A DNA stretch of 7,171 bases from Treponema sp. (GCA_031272575.1 JAISTO010000074.1:1-7171), one strand, 5' to 3'; shown: positions 1-5,485, counted from the first letter of the stretch. Notes: generated by a model from the sequence alone, not told the origin. Program-made: numbers and translations.

Positions 1-464
1 TCGTTGTGGCTTTTGTCCTGTATCTTCATGTTTTGGGAGGCCTGGGTGAACTCGAAGCCCAGGGCCTGGAATTTTTCGATGACATTGGCCGCCGCGAATA
101 GTTCGATGAGGTCGCCGATGCGGTTGCCGAGCCTGCTGATTCGCTTGTCGGTCCGCTCCTGGGACTCCCGCAGCTTCCGGTCGGTCTCCTGCATCTGCCG
201 GTCGGTCTCCTGCTGTCGAAGGGCCGTCTCCTGCAACAGCCGATCGGTCTTATCCTGGGACTCCCGTATCTGCCGGGAGTTCTCCTCCAACTGCCGGTCG
301 ATCCTATCCTGGGACTCCCGCAGTTTCTGCCATTTCAGGTTCTCTTCCGCCTGAACCGCCTGAGCCTCTGCCTGAGCCTCTTTCAGTTCCTTGAGCCCCT
401 GGGCGACCTCCTGGAGTATCTTCCAGACTGATTCGGGGCCGGGAATTCTTAATGCCGCTTTCAT
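1..464 (-). CDS. Coiled-coil protein, 5' part only (probable nuclease-like/DUF3782-type family)
   Basis: Read on the minus strand from ATG at 464, the frame stays open for 154 codons and leaves the window at position 1, so the C-terminus is missing. GGAG at 471-474 lies 6 nt before the ATG. Residues about 15-110 are a long charged helix with imperfect short repeats: RESQ at 49-52, 67-70 and 99-102, and QETDR at 85-89 and 92-96. This suggests a coiled coil. It is followed by RLGNRIGDLIE (111-121) and a stretch reading NVIEKFQALGFEFT (127-140). Family knowledge: helical N-termini followed by an 'R-x-G-N-R-x-G-D-L-I-E' segment occur in proteins whose C-terminal part resembles a PD-(D/E)XK nuclease (DUF3782-like). 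The catalytic part would lie outside the window, so this assignment is inference. The gene has its own promoter and is co-directional with the ABC operon upstream. Existence of the gene is fairly sure; its function is unknown. Confidence 0.72.
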   Translation of the reverse strand, partial: MKAALRIPGPESVWKILQEVAQGLKELKEAQAEAQAVQAEENLKWQKLRESQDRIDRQLEENSRQIRESQDKTDRLLQETALRQQETDRQMQETDRKLRESQERTDKRISRLGNRIGDLIELFAAANVIEKFQALGFEFTQASQNMKIQDKSHN

Positions 465-477
465 TGAACACTCCGGC

Positions 478-499
478 AGCGCACGTTTGAACGTGCGCT
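478..499 (-). promoter_or_regulatory. Leader hairpin / operator-like palindrome before the coiled-coil gene
   Basis: A perfect 10-bp inverted repeat (AGCGCACGTT / AACGTGCGCT) with a 2-nt centre. It lies in the predicted 5' leader, about 30 nt downstream of the likely transcription start and 3 nt before the GGAG ribosome binding site. As RNA it would form a very stable hairpin next to the binding site; as DNA it could be a dimeric repressor site. The sequence cannot decide which. The hairpin is not followed by a T-run, so it is not a standard terminator. Confidence 0.6.
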
Positions 500-535
500 C
501 CTTATAAAGTATCGTTTTTGATAGTATTGGTGTTA

Positions 536-564
536 AAGATACTGATTTCCCTGGAAAAAGTCAA
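536..564 (-). promoter_or_regulatory. Sigma70-type promoter for the coiled-coil gene
   Basis: On the minus strand TTGACT (559-564) and TATCTT (536-541) are separated by exactly 17 bp. This matches the housekeeping consensus at 5/6 and 4/6 positions. The expected start is near 529, giving a leader of about 65 nt. Inverted half-sites AGTATC (508-513) and GATACT (538-543) flank the start region and overlap the -10 box, so they could hold an operator. The first 12 bases, TTGACTTTTTCC, recur in the promoter at 4030. Confidence 0.6.
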
Positions 565-639
565 GGTGACAAGTTTAGGGCGCAGACCAGTCCGGGAGCG
601 GTAATGGGCACTGCATCCGTCAACAGGTGCTGCTGCCTG

Positions 640-2238
640 CTACCCCTCCCGCTTCCCCCAGAAGCGCTTGAGCAGGTAGACCGCGCACTTCAGCGTGAAG
701 TTGCACACGAGGATGAGGAGGGACACGAACGCGGCGCCTTCGAGAAACATCTGGCGCTCGAACTCGGTGATCATGAGCGAGACGGGCTGGGTCGCGGCGG
801 TCGCGAGGAACGAGACCGCGGAGATCGTCATCATACAATTGACGAAAAAGTAGGAGAGCATTTCCAGGATCGTCTCTTTGGTTTGGGGGATGATGACGCC
901 CGCGAGTATGCGGAGGCGGCCCAGCCCCAGGGTGGCGCCCACGTCCTCGAGGCGGGGGTTCAGTTTGCAGAGGCTGTTGTACGCGAGGAGGTAGGGGGAC
1001 GCGAGGAAGTGCACCGTGTTCACGAGGATGAGGATAGCGAGGGTGCCGTAAAAGAAGGTCCCCTTAAAAAAGATGACATACGAGAGGCCGAGTACGAGAC
1101 CGGGCACCGCAAGCGAGGTGATCGACACGAGGTGGAGCGCCCGGGATGAGGCGGTTCTTGAGCGCGCGGTGCAGTACGCGGTGACATAGGCGATGGCGGT
1201 ACCGAGCAGCGCGGTGCCGCAGGCCACGGCGAGCGAGTTCGCGAGGAAGCGCCCGGCCCCGAGCCCCAGGGTTTTGGTCATGTTGACGAAGGAGGCGCTC
1301 AGGTCGAGGGGGTAGCCCTTGACGAAACTGATCATGCTGAAGACCGCGACCGGGGATGCAATCAACACGCAGACGAGGACGCAGTAGCAGAACGCCGCGG
1401 CGTCCCGCAGGGGGCGCGCGAGGGGCTTTTGCGCCGTGTTGACAAAGGCCGCGTTCCCCTTGTCGCGGCTCAGGAGGTCGAAGAGGAACGCGGCGGCCGC
1501 GGGCACGAGCAGGAAGGCCCCGATCACGCTGCCCGTGTCAAAATGGAGGAGCCCGATGACCTCTTCGTACATGAGTACCGGAAGGGTGATGAACCTGCCG
1601 CCGATCATCAGGGGGACCCCGTAGTCGGTGAAGACGAGGGTGAAGGTGGCGAAGACGACCGCGATGAGGGGCTTGCGGAGGTACGGGAAGGTGATCGCGG
1701 CGAACTGCCGGGCCCGCGGGATGCCGAGCACGGCCGCGGCCTCGTAGGGGGCGCGGTCCTCGTAACGGAGCACGTCCGCCAGCATGAGGAAGGACACCGG
1801 GAACGCGTAGAGCACGGAGCCCGCGACAACCCCGGCAAAGCCGTAGATCGAAAAGCCCGCGGCCTCGAGCCCGAGCGCGCGGGTCAGCATCCCGTTTCTG
1901 CCGAAGAGGATGACCAGCCCCATGCCGTGCGAGATCGACGGGATAAGCATGGGCAGGGTGACGAAGACCGAAAACACCTGCGTGAAGCGTATGCGCGCGC
2001 GCACCACGGCCGCCGCGAAAAACCACGCGATGACGATGGCGATGCAGGTGGCGGCGGCCGCGGCCAGGATCGAATTGCCGAGCGCCTCGCCGAAGCGCGG
2101 CAGCGCAAGGACGGCGCGCAGGTTCCCCCCGGTGATGTGGGAGAGCATGGCGCAGAGCGGCAGCACGAGCGCGGCCGCCAAAAACGCGCCGAGCACCGCC
2201 TTTGTGGAAAGGGAGAGCACCCGCCCCCGCGCGCTCAC
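640..2238 (-). CDS. ABC transporter permease, fused double-domain, Fe3+/2-aminoethylphosphonate type
   Basis: A 532-residue inner-membrane protein made of two binding-protein-dependent permease units in one chain. Unit 1 (about 10-260) has the cytoplasmic EAA loop at 165-186 (YEAAAVLGIPRARQ, ending in FP). Unit 2 (about 280-530) has its EAA loop at 431-451 (EDVGATLGLGR, ending in IIP). Each unit has about six hydrophobic segments. Family knowledge: double permeases of about 520-560 residues are typical of ferric-iron (FbpB/SfuB) and putative 2-aminoethylphosphonate (PhnU/PhnV-like) importers, and they pair with one ATPase acting as a homodimer. The start is GTG at 2238, which overlaps the ATPase stop in a GTGA (4-nt overlap). 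There is no strong ribosome binding site, so translation is probably coupled. The stop is TAG at 640-642. The substrate cannot be fixed: no periplasmic binding protein is in the window. Permease identity is sure; substrate is open. Confidence 0.93.
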   Translation of the reverse strand: MSARGRVLSLSTKAVLGAFLAAALVLPLCAMLSHITGGNLRAVLALPRFGEALGNSILAAAAATCIAIVIAWFFAAAVVRARIRFTQVFSVFVTLPMLIPSISHGMGLVILFGRNGMLTRALGLEAAGFSIYGFAGVVAGSVLYAFPVSFLMLADVLRYEDRAPYEAAAVLGIPRARQFAAITFPYLRKPLIAVVFATFTLVFTDYGVPLMIGGRFITLPVLMYEEVIGLLHFDTGSVIGAFLLVPAAAAFLFDLLSRDKGNAAFVNTAQKPLARPLRDAAAFCYCVLVCVLIASPVAVFSMISFVKGYPLDLSASFVNMTKTLGLGAGRFLANSLAVACGTALLGTAIAYVTAYCTARSRTASSRALHLVSITSLAVPGLVLGLSYVIFFKGTFFYGTLAILILVNTVHFLASPYLLAYNSLCKLNPRLEDVGATLGLGRLRILAGVIIPQTKETILEMLSYFFVNCMMTISAVSFLATAATQPVSLMITEFERQMFLEGAAFVSLLILVCNFTLKCAVYLLKRFWGKREG

Positions 2239-3008
2239 TTCGCGGCCCCCGGCATATACTTTGCAAGCGAGTCTATCTTCAGTTGGAGATTTTTGAGCAC
2301 GAAGTCCCGCACGAACGCGTCCTTCGGGGCGTTAATGAGACGCTCCGGTGTGTCCAGTTGGTGGATTTCACCCTGGTCCATCACCATGACGCGGTCGGAG
2401 AGGGCGAAGGCCTCCTCCTGATCGTGGGTAATGTAGATCATCGTGGAATGGAAGGCCCGCTGGATGCGCTTCAGTTCCTCGCGGAGGCTCAGGCGGGTCG
2501 CGGCGTCGAGCGCCGACATGGGCTCGTCGAAGAGAATGATTTCCGGATTCATGGCGAGTGTGCGGGCGATGGCGACCCGCTGCTGCTGCCCGCCGGAGAG
2601 TTTGGCGGGCCGCTTGTCGAGGTGCTCCTCCAGCCCCACCTGCGCGAGGACGAAGCGCGCGCGCTCTCGCGCCTCCTTCCGCGCGGTCTGCCCCCGCGCC
2701 CGCACCCGCAGGGCGTACTCAACATTGCCCAGCACCGTCATGTTCTGGAAGAGGGCGTAGTTTTGAAACACGATGCCCATGCCCCGCTTGTCAGGCGGCG
2801 CGCGGGTAATGTCGACGCCGTCCTTGAGAAGGAGCCCCGCGGTCGGGGGGAGCAGCCCTATCAGGATGCGGAGTATCGTCGTCTTGCCGCAGCCGGAAGG
2901 CCCCAGTATCGCGAGGAACTCCCCGTCCCGCACCGTGAACGAGAGGTCGTGCAGCACCGTCTGGTGGTTGAAGACCTGACGGAGGCCGCGTATGTCGAGT
3001 TTATCCAT
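2235..3008 (-). CDS. ABC transporter ATP-binding protein, FbpC/PotA/PhnT-like
   Basis: A 257-residue ATPase that powers the neighbouring double permease on the cytoplasmic face. All nucleotide-binding motifs are present: Walker A GPSGCGKT (36-43), Q-loop Q82 in VFQNYALF, signature LSGGQQQ (137-143), Walker B ending in LFDE (159-162), D-loop SALD (165-168) and H-loop H195. The order and wording fit the iron/polyamine/phosphonate group of importers. Relatives in that group usually run to about 350 residues with a C-terminal TOBE regulatory domain. This one ends soon after the ATPase core, with only a short tail (KNLQLKIDSLAKYMPGAAK), so TOBE is absent. The ATG at 3008 lies inside the end of the methyltransferase gene (8-nt overlap), and its own stop overlaps the permease start by 4 nt. 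No clear ribosome binding site is visible, so expression is probably coupled. Confidence 0.95.
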   Translation of the reverse strand: MDKLDIRGLRQVFNHQTVLHDLSFTVRDGEFLAILGPSGCGKTTILRILIGLLPPTAGLLLKDGVDITRAPPDKRGMGIVFQNYALFQNMTVLGNVEYALRVRARGQTARKEARERARFVLAQVGLEEHLDKRPAKLSGGQQQRVAIARTLAMNPEIILFDEPMSALDAATRLSLREELKRIQRAFHSTMIYITHDQEEAFALSDRVMVMDQGEIHQLDTPERLINAPKDAFVRDFVLKNLQLKIDSLAKYMPGAAK

Positions 3009-3513
3009 AGAGTTTCGTTATATCTACACCTTCTAATGCCAGCAATTTTTTCTTTGCCGCGATCCCGCCGCCGTAGCCGGTTAAACTGTTGTCCGCGCCG
3101 ATGACCCGGTGGCAGGGAATGATGATCGAGATTGGGTTGTGTCCCACCGCCCCGCCGATCGCCTGACTCGCCCTGCGACTCTTCCCCAGTTTCGCGGCAA
3201 TTTTTTTTGCGAGAGCCCCGTAGGTGGTCGTCGTGCCGTAGGGGATTTCACACAAGAGCCGCCACACCTCCTCCCGGAACCCGGTGCCCGAAGGCGCAAG
3301 CGGCACCTCGGCAATAGCGGGGTTCTTGCCCGCAAAGTAGCGGTCCAGCCACTTCGCCGCGGCAGTCAAAGCCGGAACATCGCGCCCCGAGGCAGGTTCC
3401 GCGCCGCCCTCGTGATGCTTGTGCTCTGCCAGATACAGACCGACGAGAGCGCCCCCGCCGCAGACAAGCGTAAGAACGCCCACCGGCGAGGGGTATGCCG
3501 CAGTGTAGTACAT
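3001..3513 (-). CDS. ogt: Methylated-DNA--[protein]-cysteine S-methyltransferase (O6-methylguanine repair)
   Basis: A 170-residue suicide DNA-repair enzyme that transfers the alkyl group of O6-alkylguanine to its own cysteine. The acceptor motif is PCHRV (133-137) with C134. The upstream segment from F79 through VW and IPYGTTTTYG (residues 90-99) and the segment RRASQAIGGAVGHNP (113-127) are the helix-turn-helix and arginine-finger region of this family. LTGYGGG (144-150) and the LLALEG end (157-162) also match. Length fits the short Ogt/MGMT form without an Ada regulatory domain. The start at ATG 3513 is chosen because AAAGGAG (3519-3525) lies 5 nt before it and residues from there match the family N-terminus. 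The frame is open further upstream to 3696, but that part runs through the promoter. It is the first gene of an operon with an ABC importer, an unusual partner. The symbol could equally be given as mgmt or adaB-like. Confidence 0.93.
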   Translation of the reverse strand: MYYTAAYPSPVGVLTLVCGGGALVGLYLAEHKHHEGGAEPASGRDVPALTAAAKWLDRYFAGKNPAIAEVPLAPSGTGFREEVWRLLCEIPYGTTTTYGALAKKIAAKLGKSRRASQAIGGAVGHNPISIIIPCHRVIGADNSLTGYGGGIAAKKKLLALEGVDITKLYG

Positions 3514-3532
3514 AGAGTCTCCTTTCAACTTA

Positions 3533-3561
3533 ACTCTACCCGATCTCCCGCAAAGCGTCAA
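3533..3561 (-). promoter_or_regulatory. Sigma70-type promoter for the ogt-ABC operon
   Basis: On the minus strand TTGACG (3556-3561) and TAGAGT (3533-3538) are spaced by 17 bp. They match the consensus at 5/6 and 4/6. The expected start lies near 3526, close to the AAAGGAG site, so the leader would be very short (about 12-15 nt). The outer end of the inverted-repeat element begins 13 bp upstream of the -35 box. Confidence 0.55.
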
Positions 3562-3573
3562 GGCAGGAAGATG

Positions 3574-3590
3574 AGGATAAACGCATAGAC
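3574..3590 (+). repeat. Left terminal inverted repeat of the 428-bp element
   Basis: AGGATAAACGCATAGAC, 17 of 17 bases complementary to 3985-4001. The match stops sharply on the outside (G3573 against G4002), which defines the outer boundary. Confidence 0.85.
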
Positions 3591-3688
3591 GGATTTTCCC
3601 CGTCATTCCACGGTAAAACCTGCGGAATCTACTCGCACACGGGGGCAGGTGACGGCCGGGGAAAATGACGCGGCCTAAAGCCGTCCCT

Positions 3689-3874
3689 TCAGGCAAAAAG
3701 AAGCCAAAACCGTGCGCTGCCGTTTTGGGTCACCGTCGCCGTCACCTTCGCGATGCCGGGCGGTACTCTGTTCGGTACAGTGACATTTTTTCGGGTTTTG
3801 TCTTTTTTTGCCCCAAATGCCATAAGCGAAAAGAGGTGCGTAGCACTATGCGTACTTTCCAGCGCCTCGTGCAT
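3689..3874 (-). CDS. Small hypothetical ORF inside the inverted-repeat element (61 codons)
   Basis: An open frame from ATG at 3874 encodes a 61-residue basic peptide starting MHEALESTHS and ending FWLLFA. It lies entirely within the element. No good ribosome binding site is seen at the usual distance; an AAGGCGG lies roughly 15 nt upstream. No domain or signal peptide is recognised. It may be only an open frame created by the repeat sequence, of the sort often annotated as 'hypothetical protein' when an element is dispersed through a genome. An overlapping plus-strand frame (3665-3877) is equally unsupported. Confidence 0.2.
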   Translation of the reverse strand: MHEALESTHSATHLFSLMAFGAKKDKTRKNVTVPNRVPPGIAKVTATVTQNGSARFWLLFA

Positions 3875-3984
3875 TAGCCGTAATCACCGCCTTCTAATCA
3901 TTTTCCCCGTCCGTCCCCCGCCCACATGAGGGCGCACAAGCGCAGCATTTTCCCGGTATGACGGAAGAAAATTCCGGCAGACCT

Positions 3985-4001
3985 GTCTATGCGTTTATCC
4001 T
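3985..4001 (-). repeat. Right terminal inverted repeat of the 428-bp element
   Basis: GTCTATGCGTTTATCCT, the perfect inverted partner of 3574-3590. It ends 28 bp before the -35 box of the lyase-like lipoprotein gene. Confidence 0.85.
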
Positions 4002-4029
4002 GGAGCCCTCGAGGGGCCCTCCTCCCGAC

Positions 4030-4058
4030 TTGACTTTTTCCCGAGGCTGCCCTATCAT
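4030..4058 (+). promoter_or_regulatory. Sigma70-type promoter for the lyase-like lipoprotein
   Basis: TTGACT (4030-4035) and TATCAT (4053-4058) are separated by 17 bp, matching the consensus at 5/6 in both boxes. An A-run follows from 4061. The first 12 bases, TTGACTTTTTCC, are identical to those of the promoter at 536-564 on the other strand. The start should be near 4065, giving a leader of about 50 nt. Confidence 0.7.
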
Positions 4059-4073
4059 TTAAAAAACTCCAGA

Positions 4074-4103
4074 AGCAGCCCCGACAAAGCGCTGCAGGCT
4101 GCT
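4074..4103 (+). promoter_or_regulatory. Leader hairpin abutting the ribosome binding site
   Basis: AGCAGCC (4074-4080) and GGCTGCT (4097-4103) are perfect inverted repeats around a 16-nt loop. The hairpin ends directly at the AGAGG ribosome binding site (4104-4108), which lies 5 nt before the ATG at 4114. It could tune translation initiation or mRNA stability. No ligand-binding class of riboswitch is recognised. Confidence 0.5.
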
Positions 4104-4113
4104 AGAGGTAACC

Positions 4114-5430
4114 ATGCGCTTTTTTATCCGAAGCGCCGCGTTGGCGGCGGCTATGGTGCTTTTTTTCGCCGCGTGTGATTCGGCGCGGCAGAACGGCAAG
4201 ACCGCGAACGACCCGACGCAGCAGGGCGGTGGGCAGGATGACGACCACTCGCAGCAGGGCGGCGGGCAGGATGATGCACAGGACGGCGAGAATGTGCTGT
4301 TGGCAGAAGACTGCGCGGCGCTCGATCTGGACCCGGACGAAAGTGTCACGCTGCGGGTTGGGGAGGCGCAGGCCGCGTCCTCGGACAGCGAGGCGGTGCG
4401 GCTAAGCGGTTCCGGGCAGGATCTTACGGTAACCGGTCTTCGCCCCGGGGGCTGCGCAAGTATCACCCTTACTTCAAAAGACGGCACGAACGTTATTCCC
4501 GTTTTTGTTCGCAGCCGGAAAAAAAGCGAAGTGAGTGAACGGTATGGGCTGTATGCTGATCGCGCTGTCCCGCCCTACGATCACCAAAATGTCCAGAATA
4601 TCAATATATACAAATCTATCGAAAACATCCATTTCTTTATCGAAGCGCCGGATTACCTTTCGAGCGGCGAATTAAAAACTACTTGCTACGATCCGCACCT
4701 GGTGCCGCACATAACCGCGCAGTACGACGCGGTGTTGAAAAAAGACGTGTTTGCCTTCAGCCTGCACTACAGCCCCGACAAAGATCCCTGGCGCGAAAAT
4801 GATGGTGACATGAATTCCGGCGGGAGCGACCGGCAGCGCCTCGAATTAAAAACAATGATAAACGCCTCGCCCGCAAATATGTACAGTACCGGTGGGGGGG
4901 ATACTTTTACTTACCGCTGGAAATTTAAACTTGCCGAAAACTTTGCCGCGTCCCCGGAGTTTACGCATATACATCAAATTAAACCGGAGGGCGCTGACTC
5001 AAGCAGCGCGGTGATAACCCTGACGCCGCGTCTCAAAGGGAACGGCGCCGTAATGCAGTTAATCTACAGCGGGGCAGCGCGTCCTGACGGCGCCGCAAGC
5101 GCCCTCTCGTACCTCTGCGAGGAGCCGCTTTCGGGCTTCCTCGGCGAGTGGGTGTATGTCGAAGAGACGATAAGCTACGGCGAGCCGGCTGCTTACGCGT
5201 TCAAGGCGCTCCGCCTGCGGGACCTTGCCCCCCTTATGCAGTACACCTACGACAGCGCCGCCTACACCGCGGAGGACCCCTTCGTCACCTATCGCCCCGG
5301 CAACACCTACGCGCGCGCCAAGTTCGGCTTCTATCGCCGCATAGTGTCAGGCGGCGAGCCGGTGCGGGAATTGAGTAACCCCACCGAGACTATCCTTTAC
5401 GCGGACATCGAGTTGGAAAAACACTTGTAG
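4114..5430 (+). CDS. Exported lipoprotein with Ig-like and polysaccharide-lyase-like jelly-roll domain
   Basis: A 438-residue protein. Residues 1-20 form a signal peptide ending in LFFAAC with C21 as the lipid site; the F at -3 is loose but acceptable for spirochaetes. Residues 33-54 are two 11-residue copies of a QQGGGQDD linker. Residues about 60-132 look like a bacterial Ig-like (BIG2-type) domain. The rest (about 140-438) has DRQRLELK (239-246), a TYRWKFKL strand (266-273), FTHIHQIK (283-290), GEWVYVEETISYGE (344-357) and AKFGFYRR (402-409). These correspond in order to the R-x-E-L-R, Q-I-H and Y-x-K-x-G-x-Y motifs of alginate/glucuronan-lyase-type jelly-roll enzymes (PL7-like superfamily), with H285 or H287, Q288 and Y407 as candidate catalytic residues. 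Function and family are inference from motifs; a carbohydrate-binding role is possible. A G7 run lies at 4894-4900. The start is supported by AGAGG 5 nt upstream. Confidence 0.85.
   Translation: MRFFIRSAALAAAMVLFFAACDSARQNGKTANDPTQQGGGQDDDHSQQGGGQDDAQDGENVLLAEDCAALDLDPDESVTLRVGEAQAASSDSEAVRLSGSGQDLTVTGLRPGGCASITLTSKDGTNVIPVFVRSRKKSEVSERYGLYADRAVPPYDHQNVQNINIYKSIENIHFFIEAPDYLSSGELKTTCYDPHLVPHITAQYDAVLKKDVFAFSLHYSPDKDPWRENDGDMNSGGSDRQRLELKTMINASPANMYSTGGGDTFTYRWKFKLAENFAASPEFTHIHQIKPEGADSSSAVITLTPRLKGNGAVMQLIYSGAARPDGAASALSYLCEEPLSGFLGEWVYVEETISYGEPAAYAFKALRLRDLAPLMQYTYDSAAYTAEDPFVTYRPGNTYARAKFGFYRRIVSGGEPVRELSNPTETILYADIELEKHL
4210..4275 (+). repeat. Two tandem 33-bp repeats encoding an 11-residue linker
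   Basis: Positions 4210-4242 and 4243-4275 encode DPTQQGGGQDD and DHSQQGGGQDD. The copies differ at only a few bases. They form a flexible, acidic, Gly/Gln-rich spacer just after the lipidated cysteine, which would hold the folded domains away from the membrane. Copy number could vary between strains through recombination or slippage. Confidence 0.8.
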
Positions 5431-5465
5431 CGATTCCTTGTCAGCCCTCAGCCCCGCCGCAGCGC

Positions 5466-5485
5466 CGTCATTCCGCGGTATGACG
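5466..5485. repeat. 20-bp palindrome related to the ends of the 428-bp element
   Basis: CGTCATTCCGCGGTATGACG is a palindrome with one mismatched pair. Its left 15 bases match 3601-3615 of the element at 14 of 15 positions. Its right ten bases, CGGTATGACG, are identical to 3954-3963 near the other end. It lies 36 bp after the lipoprotein stop, where it could also serve as an mRNA-stabilising or weak terminating hairpin. No T-run follows. Confidence 0.65.

Larger units (their letters stand above)
465..639. other. Intergenic region between the ABC permease and the coiled-coil gene
   Basis: It holds the promoter and hairpin listed separately. No hairpin followed by a T-run is seen after the permease stop, so the operon may read through into the coiled-coil gene or end in another way. 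The segment 565-639 shows nothing recognisable. There is no sign of a substrate-binding-protein gene or remnant here. Confidence 0.5.
3574..4001. mobile_element. MITE-like element, 428 bp with 17-bp perfect terminal inverted repeats
   Basis: The left end 3574-3590 (AGGATAAACGCATAGAC) is the exact reverse complement of the right end 3985-4001. Weaker pairing continues inward: the left GGATTTTCCCCGTCATTCC (from 3591) resembles the reverse complement of the right GACGGAAGAAAATTCC region (3960-3975). A second nested pair is formed by CATTTTCCCCG at 3899-3909 and its inverted copy near 3658-3668, both followed by C-rich, GTGCGC-like sequence. There is no transposase, so it would be non-autonomous. 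No target-site duplication is evident: the flanks are GATG on the left and GGAG on the right. An alternative is a large regulatory cruciform. The inverted repeats are seen directly; mobility is inference. Confidence 0.6.
3514..4113. other. Divergent intergenic region (600 bp) between ogt and the lyase-like lipoprotein
   Basis: This region separates two divergently transcribed genes. From left to right it holds the ogt promoter, a 428-bp inverted-repeat element (3574-4001), a short palindrome CCCTCGAGGG (4006-4015), the plus-strand promoter (4030-4058) and a leader hairpin (4074-4103). No convincing conserved gene is seen in it. The only ORFs are short and lie inside the element. Confidence 0.7.

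Noticed and set aside
120..330. Regularly spaced repeats resembling a CRISPR array
   Set aside because: The CTGGGACTCCCG and GGTCGGTCTCCTG repeats are in-frame coiled-coil codons of the minus-strand gene, with no constant repeat/spacer unit.
565..639. Terminator after the ABC permease
   Set aside because: Only a weak CAGG/CCTG hairpin is present near 624-642 and no T-run follows.
604..1149. Long plus-strand open frame (181 codons) opposite the permease
   Set aside because: It is antisense to a clear permease gene and has a composition rich in Arg, Glu and Gly, typical of the reverse reading of GC-rich membrane-protein codons. No ribosome binding site or domain is seen.
1429..2421. 330-codon plus-strand open frame spanning the permease/ATPase junction
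   Set aside because: It runs opposite two well-supported genes and crosses their boundary, and it encodes a low-complexity charged sequence. It is a GC-bias artefact.
2202..3104. 300-codon plus-strand open frame opposite the ATPase
   Set aside because: It is antisense to every ATPase motif and has no recognisable family.
3109..3588. 159-codon plus-strand open frame opposite ogt
   Set aside because: It is antisense to the methyltransferase core and covers its promoter. No supporting signal.
3514..3696. Upstream extension of ogt to ATG at 3696
   Set aside because: The extension would read through the promoter and into the inverted-repeat element. The ATG at 3513 has AAAGGAG at ideal spacing and fits the family length.
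3665..3877. Plus-strand 70-codon frame with a CPKCHKRK zinc-ribbon-like stretch inside the element
   Set aside because: There is a single C-x2-C pair with no partner pair, no ribosome binding site, and it overlaps another unsupported frame. It is probably chance.
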